From: Lachnospiraceae bacterium UBA7481 | Lineage (GTDB): Bacteria; Bacillota; Clostridia; Lachnospirales; Lachnospiraceae | Direction of reading: 5' to 3' | Length of the DNA: 21,008 nucleotides | Assembly (NCBI GenBank): GCA_002478505.1 | Contig: DLOP01000043.1 | Location: 12,547 to 33,554 of the forward strand | In this document: positions 7,667 to 14,382 of the stretch, in pieces | Numbering within the stretch: the first letter of the stretch is position 1 | Layout: the number at the start of each line of letters is the position of its first letter | Notes under the pieces: generated by a model | What the model was told of the DNA's origin: nothing | Seen by the model: the letters and a program-made list of their open reading frames with translations, nothing else | Database searches by the model: none | Program-made: the position numbers and the translations under genes

Positions 7667-8489
7667 ACTGTTCACCTACCTTCTTCAAATCTTCCATGGC
7701 TTGCGCGTACTGCTCATCATTAGGCGCTGTTCCGTGCCATGAAGCCTGATTCTCCATAAAGGAAACACCCTTGCCCTTTACCGTCTTTGCAATAATAGCA
7801 GTAGGCATACCCTTCGTATTTCTCGCATTATCAAATGCAGCCCTGATTTCGTCAAAGTTGTGTCCGTCGATCTCTACCGTATGGAAGTTAAACGCTTTAA
7901 ACTTATCAGCAATAGGATATGGCGAACAAACTTCCTCAATTTTTCCGTCAATCTGCAGACCGTTATTATCAACGATCACAACCAGGTTATCTAATTTTCT
8001 AAAACCGGCAAACATAGCAGCCTCCCAGATCTGTCCTTCCTGAAGCTCGCCATCTCCGCATAAGGCATATACCCTGTAATCCTTTTTCGTAAGTCTGGCG
8101 CTGAGAGCCATGCCCACCGCTGCGGAAAATCCCTGCCCTAATGAGCCGGAGGACATATCAACCCCCGGCGTCTCCTGCATACAGGGATGCCCTTGCAGTC
8201 TGGAACCAAGTTTACGAAGAGTCGTAAGTTCTTCTGTCGGGAAAAACCCTCTATTAGCCAGCGTTGAATATAATCCCGGCGCAACGTGTCCCTTAGACAG
8301 GACAAAACGGTCTCTGTTCTCCATCTGCGGATTGGCAGGATCAATATTCATCTCTTCAAAATAAAGATATGTAAAAATATCTGCAGCGGAAAGCGATCCG
8401 CCCGGATGACCGGCTTTTGCGCTATGCACCGCGGTGACGATACCCTTACGAATTTCATTTGCGGTTTTTTGGAGTTCTGTATTAGTCAT
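7659..8489 (-). CDS. Transketolase, N-terminal (thiamine diphosphate-binding) subunit
   Basis: This 276-residue protein is the cofactor-binding half of a split transketolase. It shows the thiamine diphosphate and metal signature GDG at residues 145-147 ending in NN at 175-176. Transketolase histidines appear in KAGHPGGSLS (His28), LSKGH (His68) and SWHG (His252). Its length is typical of the stand-alone N-subunit. The start follows AGGAGA at 5 nt. The C-subunit gene overlaps its stop codon. It sits 49 bp after the isomerase gene and is likely in the same operon as the GH51, kinase and isomerase genes. This suggests a dedicated transketolase for high pentose flux, in addition to any housekeeping copy elsewhere (inference). 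Confidence 0.94.
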   Translation of the reverse strand: MTNTELQKTANEIRKGIVTAVHSAKAGHPGGSLSAADIFTYLYFEEMNIDPANPQMENRDRFVLSKGHVAPGLYSTLANRGFFPTEELTTLRKLGSRLQGHPCMQETPGVDMSSGSLGQGFSAAVGMALSARLTKKDYRVYALCGDGELQEGQIWEAAMFAGFRKLDNLVVIVDNNGLQIDGKIEEVCSPYPIADKFKAFNFHTVEIDGHNFDEIRAAFDNARNTKGMPTAIIAKTVKGKGVSFMENQASWHGTAPNDEQYAQAMEDLKKVGEQYV

Positions 8490-8538
8490 TTTTCTCTCCT
8501 ATTTTAGTTTATTTTCTTACATTTAAGACGCATATCAT

Positions 8539-10023
8539 TTATGCAAAAGGATTCTCTGTCGGATAACGAACGCCTGCCGGCTGGTTATAACCTATCTCGT
8601 CAACATCTACTCCGACATACTTAAACACTTCGTAAAGCGCCTTTGCGTAATGTCCAAAAGCCACCGCGCCATGGTGCGGGAAATTCTTCTCAATCAAGAC
8701 ATGCCTGTAAAAACGTCCCATTTCCGGAATCGCAAATACTCCGATAGATCCAAAGGATTTCGTTGCAACCGGCAATACCTCGCCATTAGCAATATATGCG
8801 CGAAGGATATTGTCCGCGGTTGACTGAAGCCTGAAGAAGGTAATCTTTCCGGGCGCGATATCTCCCTCCAATGTTCCCTGCGTTACTTCTACCGGAAGGT
8901 TTCTTGCCATGATCTTTTGATATTTCATCTCACAGAAGGAAAGCTTCTTAGTGTTTGTATTGCCGCAATGGAATCCCATAAAGGTGTCTTTGTGCGTATA
9001 AGGGAACTTGTTTTCAATCGCTTCCTTATACATATCATCCGGAACGGAGTTATTGATATCAAGAAGCGTAACAACATCCTCGGAAATGCAGTATCCTATA
9101 TACTCTGAAAGACATCCATAGATATCCACCTCACAGGATACCGGAATACCCATACCCGCCAGACGGCTGTTAACATAGCATGGAACAAAGCCAAACTGCG
9201 TCTGGAAAGCAGGCCAGCACTTACCGGCAATTGCAACGTACTTTCTGTAACCCTTATGAGCCTCGACCCAGTCAAGAAGCGTCAACTCATACTGTGCAAG
9301 CTTCGGGAGAATGGTTGGTTTGCAATTACCTGAGCCAAGCTCTTCTTCCATTTCCTTAACCTTTTCCGGGATACGGGGATCATTCTCATGTTTATTAAAT
9401 GCTTCGAAAAGATCCAGCTCTGAGTTTTCCTCGATTTCAACGCCAAGATTATAAAGCTGCTTAATAGGAGCGTTGCAGGCAAGGAAGTTGAGAGGTCTTG
9501 GTCCAAAGCTGATGATCTTAAGGTTTGCAAGAGCATCTACAGCACGTGCGATGGGCACAAATTCATGTATCATATCTGCACATTCAGCAGCAGTGCCTAC
9601 CGGATATTCCGGGATATACGCCTTTATATTACGAAGCTTTAAATTGTAGCTCGCATTTAACATACCGCAGTACGCATCTCCTCGTCCGTCCAAAAGATCT
9701 GCCTGGGATTCCTCTGCAGCCGCCACAAACATCTTCGGGCCTTCAAAATGCTTTGCCAGTAACGTCTCGGAAATCTCCGGACCGAAATTCCCAAGATAAA
9801 TACAAAGTGCATTACATCCTGCCTTCTTAACATCCTCAAGGGCCTGAACCATATGGATCTCACTTTCCACGATACAAACAGGGCACTCATAGATGTCGTC
9901 AGCATTATACTTAGCTTTGTAAGCATCCACCAATGCTTTTCTTCTGTTCACGGAAAGACTCTCCGGGAAACAGTCGCGGGATACCGCTACAATACCAATC
10001 TTAACCTTTGGCGCGTTACTCAT
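8539..10023 (-). CDS. FucI-like L-fucose/L-arabinose isomerase family protein
   Basis: This 494-residue cytoplasmic protein is related to L-fucose isomerase. It probably interconverts a pentose aldose and ketose, most simply L-arabinose and L-ribulose in this locus. Metal ligands are recognisable: Glu298 in SCEVDIYG and Asp322 in TLLDINN, 24 residues apart, the same spacing as the metal-binding Glu337/Asp361 pair of E. coli FucI. Further conserved segments are MGFHCGNTN (His352) and FPHHGAVAFGHY near the C-terminus. I choose the ATG at 10023 (MSNAPKVKIG) because AAGGAGGAAG is 5-6 nt upstream; an 11-residue longer frame has no ribosome site. It is followed by transketolase genes and preceded by DUF4867. 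No classical AraA is present, so it may replace AraA. Fucose or another pentose cannot be excluded. Confidence 0.82.
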   Translation of the reverse strand: MSNAPKVKIGIVAVSRDCFPESLSVNRRKALVDAYKAKYNADDIYECPVCIVESEIHMVQALEDVKKAGCNALCIYLGNFGPEISETLLAKHFEGPKMFVAAAEESQADLLDGRGDAYCGMLNASYNLKLRNIKAYIPEYPVGTAAECADMIHEFVPIARAVDALANLKIISFGPRPLNFLACNAPIKQLYNLGVEIEENSELDLFEAFNKHENDPRIPEKVKEMEEELGSGNCKPTILPKLAQYELTLLDWVEAHKGYRKYVAIAGKCWPAFQTQFGFVPCYVNSRLAGMGIPVSCEVDIYGCLSEYIGYCISEDVVTLLDINNSVPDDMYKEAIENKFPYTHKDTFMGFHCGNTNTKKLSFCEMKYQKIMARNLPVEVTQGTLEGDIAPGKITFFRLQSTADNILRAYIANGEVLPVATKSFGSIGVFAIPEMGRFYRHVLIEKNFPHHGAVAFGHYAKALYEVFKYVGVDVDEIGYNQPAGVRYPTENPFA

Positions 10024-10083
10024 TTTTACTTCCTCCTTCTTGCGGGACTGCCGCATCTTTATTTTTTATTTTATTTTTTAATT

Positions 10084-10707
10084 TTACTCATTGATATTCA
10101 AATTCTTACCGGTCAATCCAATATGTGAACCTTCTGCAAGACCACCCTCCGGATGTCCGATCAGCCATTTATTCTTTGCAGTGATCAGGCTGTCTTCCCA
10201 TCCGCCATGTGTCTTATCAAGAGGAAGATTCGTACCCTTCGGAAGAACGATTCCCACCTTGAAGCCTTTTCCGCCGACGCCGCATGGCGCGTAATGAAGG
10301 GTTGTTGCGTATAATTCAACAGCCGTACCTGCCGGAACGGCAAATGCCTCAACTTTCGATGTATCATACGTGAACTCCGGCGATACGTCTTCCAGTTTAC
10401 CAAGCATAAGGACTGCATCCGTTGCCGCAACATTGATTTCCGAATCCCTGTGATATTCAAGGGCGTTTAACAGTTCATTATGCCCATTGCAGTAACCGAT
10501 TTGAATCGGCATTTCTCCATATGTCTTTACGCTAAGCTCCTCAAAAACAGGAAGCTCCTCCAAAACATCCACGCTCGGTTCATAAGCGCATCCCTCCGGC
10601 AAAGGGGTCTTTTCGTTTAATGCTTTTACAAGGTCAGAAAAATCAATATTCTTTACGATCTTTCCATACCTCGAAAATCTTTCGTCTGTCACGTCATAAA
10701 TTGTCAT
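10084..10707 (-). CDS. DUF4867 family protein, cupin-like, function unknown
   Basis: I recognise this 207-residue protein as resembling DUF4867, a family without an assigned function. It has a cupin-like look. The segment ALEYHRDSEINVA provides His86 and Glu90 in an H-x3-E arrangement. FAVPAGTAVELYATTLHYAPC (in two parts, residues 122-142) provides a Pro-x-Gly turn and His138. Together these could form a metal site. The conserved FKVGIVLPKGTN follows. No signal peptide or membrane segment is seen. The start has AAAGGAG about 8 nt upstream. It lies between the xylulokinase and isomerase genes in one operon, which suggests a role in pentose handling, such as sugar isomerisation, anomer or epimer conversion, or help to the isomerase. 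That role is inference only. Confidence 0.75.
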   Translation of the reverse strand: MTIYDVTDERFSRYGKIVKNIDFSDLVKALNEKTPLPEGCAYEPSVDVLEELPVFEELSVKTYGEMPIQIGYCNGHNELLNALEYHRDSEINVAATDAVLMLGKLEDVSPEFTYDTSKVEAFAVPAGTAVELYATTLHYAPCGVGGKGFKVGIVLPKGTNLPLDKTHGGWEDSLITAKNKWLIGHPEGGLAEGSHIGLTGKNLNINE

Positions 10708-10726
10708 GCTCTTACTCCTTTCTCAC

Positions 10727-10740
10727 TGATACCCGTATCA
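10727..10740. repeat. 14-bp palindrome between xylB and the DUF4867 gene
   Basis: TGATAC and GTATCA flank CC on the plus strand, a perfect 6-bp inverted repeat. It starts 13 nt before the ribosome site region of the DUF4867 gene and 3 nt after the xylulokinase stop. It may be a short RNA hairpin or a protein site. There is no T-run to support termination. Confidence 0.4.
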
Positions 10741-10743
10741 TTT

Positions 10744-12213
10744 TTATTGGATTTTCTGAAACAGTTCTTTACATGCAGGATAGATTGCCCTATATTGCTC
10801 ATATCTTTCCTCATACTTCTTTACAAGTTCCGGCTCCGGCTCTATCGTATCCACAATTTTAACAATTTTTTCCGCTGCTGCTTCCACACTCTCAAACTCC
10901 CCATTGGCCACAGCCGCCAGCATAGCGCCTCCCAGCGCCGGTCCTTCCTCTGATTCGATCACATCCACCTTAACATTTAAGATATTGGCGATCATCTTTT
11001 TCCACAAGGGGCTCTTCGCTCCGCCGCCACAGATCTTTGTCCGCTTTATTTCGATCCCAAGCGCCTTTGCAACTTCAAAAGAATCGCGAAGCGCAAAAGC
11101 GACTCCCTCCAAAACCGCCTGAGTCATATCCGCTCTCGTGGAATCCATGGTAAGACCGATAAATGTTCCTCTGGCCAGCGGATCATTGATGGGTGAACGC
11201 TCACCCATAAGATAGGGCAGAAAATAAACATGATTTTCACCAAGTTTTTCTATCTTCTTCTGCTCCTCCGCATAATCCTTCGTTCCGATGATCTCATCCA
11301 TCCACCACTTATTGCAGCTTGCCGCGGAGAGCATGCAGCCCATAAGGTGATAGTGTCCGTCCGCGTGGGCAAAAGCATGTAAAGCATTGAATTTATCAAC
11401 GCCAAAATTCTTAGAAGAAATAAAGATCGTTCCGCTTGTTCCCAAGGAAATATTACAGCTTCCATCACCTACCGTACAGGTACCGACTGCTGCCGCAGCA
11501 TTATCACCGGCACCGGCCACTACCTTGCAGCTTTCCGGAATACCAAGCTCTTTTGCAATCTCCGGAAGCACTGTTCCCACAGTTTCATAGCTTTCATAGA
11601 TCTTTGCCAGCTGGCTCTCATTGATGCCGCAGATCTCGCACATTTCCTTTGACCAGCATCTGTTCTTTACGTCAAATATAAGCATACCGGACGCATCCGA
11701 TACGTCAGTGCAGTGAACGCCGGAAAGCTTATACGCAATATAATCCTTAGGAAGCATGATCTTACAGATCTTTGCAAAATTTTCCGGTTCATTATTCTTT
11801 ACCCAAAGAATCTTTGGCGCCGTAAATCCGGTAAAAGAAATATTAGCCGTATATGCGGAAAGCTTTTCTTTTCCGATCACATTATTCAGATAATCACATT
11901 CCTTTGTTGTACGGCCATCGTTCCAAAGGATTGCAGGACGGATCACATTATCATTTTCATCAAGGATCACAAGTCCATGCATCTGACCGCCAAAACTGAT
12001 CCCTGCGATCTGACTCTTGTCAACATCCTTGATCAGTTCTTTAATGCCTGCCATGACCTGACTATACCAATCCTCAGGTTTTTGTTCCGACCAGCCCGGC
12101 TGCGGAAAGTAAAGGGGATACTCTTTTGATACGATATTCTCAATCTTTCCGTCATGAGCCATCAGCAGTAATTTCACCGCAGACGTTCCCAAATCAACAC
12201 CTATGTAATACAT
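10744..12213 (-). CDS. xylB: Xylulokinase (FGGY family)
   Basis: This 489-residue cytoplasmic kinase phosphorylates D-xylulose to D-xylulose 5-phosphate. The N-terminal phosphate-binding loop is IGVDLGTSAVK (residues 3-13). The substrate-binding segment GGQMHG is at 75-80 and WNDGRT at 97-102. The catalytic base is probably Asp237 in GAGDNAA, matching Asp233 of E. coli XylB by motif. The second FGGY signature, CGGGAKSPLWKK, lies in the C-terminal domain. The length is normal. The ATG at 12213 is chosen because GGGAGGAT is 6 nt upstream; a 14-residue longer frame has no such site. Motifs favour xylulokinase over L-ribulokinase, but acceptance of L-ribulose in this arabinose-linked operon cannot be excluded. 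No xylose isomerase gene is in the window. Confidence 0.9.
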   Translation of the reverse strand: MYYIGVDLGTSAVKLLLMAHDGKIENIVSKEYPLYFPQPGWSEQKPEDWYSQVMAGIKELIKDVDKSQIAGISFGGQMHGLVILDENDNVIRPAILWNDGRTTKECDYLNNVIGKEKLSAYTANISFTGFTAPKILWVKNNEPENFAKICKIMLPKDYIAYKLSGVHCTDVSDASGMLIFDVKNRCWSKEMCEICGINESQLAKIYESYETVGTVLPEIAKELGIPESCKVVAGAGDNAAAAVGTCTVGDGSCNISLGTSGTIFISSKNFGVDKFNALHAFAHADGHYHLMGCMLSAASCNKWWMDEIIGTKDYAEEQKKIEKLGENHVYFLPYLMGERSPINDPLARGTFIGLTMDSTRADMTQAVLEGVAFALRDSFEVAKALGIEIKRTKICGGGAKSPLWKKMIANILNVKVDVIESEEGPALGGAMLAAVANGEFESVEAAAEKIVKIVDTIEPEPELVKKYEERYEQYRAIYPACKELFQKIQ

Positions 12214-12248
12214 ATTGCTATCCTCCCTAAATTTATATGTCTGTTTTA

Positions 12249-12497
12249 CTACCATTTTTTATATGGGCAACGCGTCTTTCTGATTGCTGCCCGTATCTCC
12301 ACATAACACCCGCAGGCTAAACAGGTCCCTGCATTTAGTTTATCACATTCCCTGCAAATTGAAAGCCTGTTTTCCGTCAGTTCGTCGGATGCCCGTTCCG
12401 ATTTATCAAATATCTCGATATATTGTCCTATCATTTTATGATAGTTTTCTTCGCCCAATTCCCGGATCAGACACCTTTTACATATTTTCTGTTCCAT
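12249..12497 (-). CDS. DUF6171-like small cysteine-rich protein (predicted zinc-binding)
   Basis: This 82-residue protein has eight Cys: CKRC at 6-9, CREC at 48-51, CLACGC at 59-64 and Cys77. The paired CxxC knuckles suggest one or two structural zinc sites. A central helix, rich in charged residues (about 15-45), separates the first knuckle from the rest. I recognise it as resembling the uncharacterised DUF6171 family seen in Lachnospiraceae. Its start lies only 3 bp after the GH51 stop codon and lacks a good Shine-Dalgarno site, so it is probably translated by coupling. The ORF is real rather than a shadow: the Cys pattern is ordered, and it fills the gap between GH51 and xylB exactly. Its function is unknown. 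Confidence 0.75.
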   Translation of the reverse strand: MEQKICKRCLIRELGEENYHKMIGQYIEIFDKSERASDELTENRLSICRECDKLNAGTCLACGCYVEIRAAIRKTRCPYKKW

Positions 12498-12500
12498 AAA

Positions 12501-14018
12501 TCAAACTTCAACTTCTATATGCAGTACGCTGCAGGCAGGAATCACATAGATCAGCTTATCCTGATCTGCCCTGACCGCGTCAAAGGGAACTGTCTTAACA
12601 TTTTCTTTGTCCTCAAAGGTATTATGGGCATCCATTTTACCTGTTACGATCTCCGCTTTCACTCCCTTGATCTCCCTGCCGAGAAGATTGCTTTCGATCT
12701 CGTAATCCTCAGATATGGAAAGATTCGTGATCGTAATATGTATCCTGCCATCCTCAGCAACCGATGCCGACTCTGAGAGATTAGGCACCATATACTGTTC
12801 TTCAATACCAATCTGCTTCGTATCTATGCTGCTCTCAAGCAGCTCGTTATCCTGATGCGCGCTGTACATCTTAAATACATGATAAGTCGGCGTTTTCAGC
12901 ATCTGTTCGCCTTCCGTAAGGATGACTGCCTGAAGGACGTTTACGACCTGCGCGATATTGGCCATATGAACCCTTCTGCAGTGTTTATTGAAGAGATTCA
13001 GGTTAATGCCTGCAACAAGCGCGTCCCTCATGGTATTCTGCTGATACAGGAATCCGGGATTCGTACCCTCCTCCACATCATACCATGTTCCCCATTCATC
13101 TACAATAAGCCCTATCCTTTCCTCCGGATCATAACGATCCATGATGGCGGAATGTTTGGTGAGTAACTCATCCATAAAAAGGGTCTTGCTAAGCGTCATA
13201 TACCACTCTTTTTCATTAAAGCCCGTAGCGGCGCCTTTTTTGCTCCAGTCATAGGGAAGCGTATAATAATGAAGGGAAAGACCGTTCATATATCCGTAAT
13301 TCTGCGGGAATTGCCCTTCTCCCTGAAAGCACTTATTCAAAAGGACCTCCGTCCAATTATAATTCTTATCAGACGGGCCAACAGCGATCTTCTTGATCTT
13401 TTTTTCCGGATTATAATTTCTTACAAAGGTCTGGTAATGCCTGAACAGATCTGCGTAATATTCCGGCAGCATATTACCGCCGCAGCCCCAGCTTTCATTG
13501 CCGACGCCAAAATAATCTACCGTCCACGGCTCTTCACGCCCGTTTTTCTTCCTAAGGTCCGCCATGGGAGATACCCCGGAAAAGGTCATGTACTCTACCC
13601 ACTCGCTCATCTCCCGGACGGTTCCGCTTCCTACATTGCCATTTACATATGTTTTGCAGCCCAGCTGTTCGCAAAGTTCCATAAACTCATGAGTACCAAA
13701 GCTGTTATCCTCAACGACGCCGCCCCAGTTTGTATTGATCATCTTTTTTCTTGAAGCCTTGTCGCCAATGCCGTCCATCCAATGATATTCATCCGCAAAG
13801 CAGCCGCCGGGCCATCTGAGTACGGGAAGCTTCATTTCCTTTAATGCTTCGACAACATCTGTTCTCATACCATTTTTATTAGGAATATCCGAATTTTCAC
13901 CCACATATATCCCTTCGTAAATGCATCTTCCCAGATGTTCGGAAAAATGCCCCTGTGTTTCCGGATTAATATGTCCCATTTTCTTATCCGGGTTAACGAT
14001 ATGCTTGTACTTTTTCAT
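12501..14018 (-). CDS. abfA: Intracellular alpha-L-arabinofuranosidase, GH51
   Basis: This 505-residue enzyme removes terminal L-arabinofuranose from arabinoxylan or arabinan oligosaccharides. Family GH51 motifs are clear: HFSEHLGRCIYEGIYVG at residues 24-40, RWPGGCFADEYHW at 68-80, the acid/base Glu175 in GVGNESWGCGG, and the nucleophile Glu308 in IVDEWGTWYD. The C-terminal part is the usual beta-sandwich. The length is typical and no signal peptide is present, so it acts in the cytoplasm on imported oligosaccharides. The start at 14018 is set by AGGAGG 7 nt upstream; the 10-residue longer frame lacks a site. It is the first gene of the proposed operon running to the transketolases, and it is divergent from the esterase-GH43 gene. 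Confidence 0.96.
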   Translation of the reverse strand: MKKYKHIVNPDKKMGHINPETQGHFSEHLGRCIYEGIYVGENSDIPNKNGMRTDVVEALKEMKLPVLRWPGGCFADEYHWMDGIGDKASRKKMINTNWGGVVEDNSFGTHEFMELCEQLGCKTYVNGNVGSGTVREMSEWVEYMTFSGVSPMADLRKKNGREEPWTVDYFGVGNESWGCGGNMLPEYYADLFRHYQTFVRNYNPEKKIKKIAVGPSDKNYNWTEVLLNKCFQGEGQFPQNYGYMNGLSLHYYTLPYDWSKKGAATGFNEKEWYMTLSKTLFMDELLTKHSAIMDRYDPEERIGLIVDEWGTWYDVEEGTNPGFLYQQNTMRDALVAGINLNLFNKHCRRVHMANIAQVVNVLQAVILTEGEQMLKTPTYHVFKMYSAHQDNELLESSIDTKQIGIEEQYMVPNLSESASVAEDGRIHITITNLSISEDYEIESNLLGREIKGVKAEIVTGKMDAHNTFEDKENVKTVPFDAVRADQDKLIYVIPACSVLHIEVEV

Positions 14019-14109
14019 TCCGAAGCCTCCTGATTTCCCTAATCTCACTTTAATTTAATTTCTTTGATAAGATCTGTCTCATTACTTTTCTCATTCTTCA
14101 GATCACCCG

Positions 14110-14160
14110 GATGATTCATCTATACGATCATTATACATCATTATGATACAATCATCTATA
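14110..14160. repeat. Cluster of ATCAT-type short repeats and palindromes (possible operator)
   Basis: Four related decamers lie within about 46 bp: TTCATCTATA (14115-14124), ATCATTATAC (14127-14136), ATCATTATGA (14137-14146) and ATCATCTATA (14151-14160). The middle two are back to back. Two perfect 5+1+5 palindromes are embedded: GATGATTCATC (14110-14120) and ATCATTATGAT (14137-14147). The cluster is 92-142 bp upstream of the GH51 start, where an operator would be expected. Confidence 0.45.
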
Positions 14161-14236
14161 AATAAAATAAAATTATCCACTTTTAATATGTATATTACAT
14201 TGCCTTAAGTCAAAATCAACAAGTATAAATTATTAT

Positions 14237-14273
14237 CTATAATTTGTAATGTGTTTTACTATAATTTGTCGGT
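14237..14273 (+). promoter_or_regulatory. Candidate activator site: repeated CTATAATTTGT, 22-bp spacing
   Basis: CTATAATTTGT occurs at 14237-14247 and 14259-14269, exactly 22 bp apart. The second copy continues as TTTGTCGGT and closely matches the half-site next to the binding-protein promoter (TTTGTCGGG). The shared core and identical spacing suggest one regulator for both genes, most likely the YesN-type protein of this locus (inference). Confidence 0.45.
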
Positions 14274-14297
14274 TTCATTTACTTCTGAAAAATGAAA
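14273..14297. repeat. Inverted repeat TTTCATTT / AAATGAAA
   Basis: Perfect 8-bp arms at 14273-14280 and 14290-14297 flank a 9-bp centre. The repeat lies immediately after the proximal half-site and before the ribosome site of the esterase-GH43 gene. It could be an operator or a leader hairpin. The AT-rich arms make chance occurrence possible. Confidence 0.35.
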
Positions 14298-14382
14298 TGA
14301 TGGAACAGAACAAATAGAGCATTTTTTTGCAGACATCTGAAAACATTTAAAAAGAAAAAACATATAAGGAGATAATATAGAT

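Larger units (their letters stand above)
14019..14382. promoter_or_regulatory. Divergent 364-bp AT-rich control region
   Basis: No gene is seen in this stretch. It separates the GH51 operon (minus) from the esterase-GH43 gene (plus) and must hold promoters for both. Contents seen: the GH51 ribosome site at the left end; a cluster of ATCAT-type repeats and palindromes at 14110-14160; TATAAT-like boxes on the plus strand at 14224-14229, 14238-14243 and 14260-14265; a pair of 22-bp-spaced half-sites at 14237-14273; an 8-bp inverted repeat at 14273-14297; and the AAGGAG ribosome site for the plus gene at 14366-14371. A possible minus-strand promoter is TTGATT-16-TAATAT around 14193-14220, and another TATAAT-like box lies in the repeat cluster. 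None matches the consensus strongly. Confidence 0.7.

Noticed and set aside
10041..10055. Short GC hairpin followed by a T-rich stretch on the plus strand, looking like a plus-strand terminator
   Set aside because: No plus-strand gene ends here. In the real, minus direction the stem is only 5 bp and is followed by a ribosome site, so it is at most a minor intercistronic hairpin.
10024..10056. 11-residue upstream extension of the isomerase
   Set aside because: It reads through the AAGGAGGAAG ribosome site that serves the ATG at 10023.
14019..14382. Catabolite-responsive (cre) element in the divergent region
   Set aside because: I looked for the TGNAANCG-type consensus and found no convincing match in this region or before the binding-protein gene.
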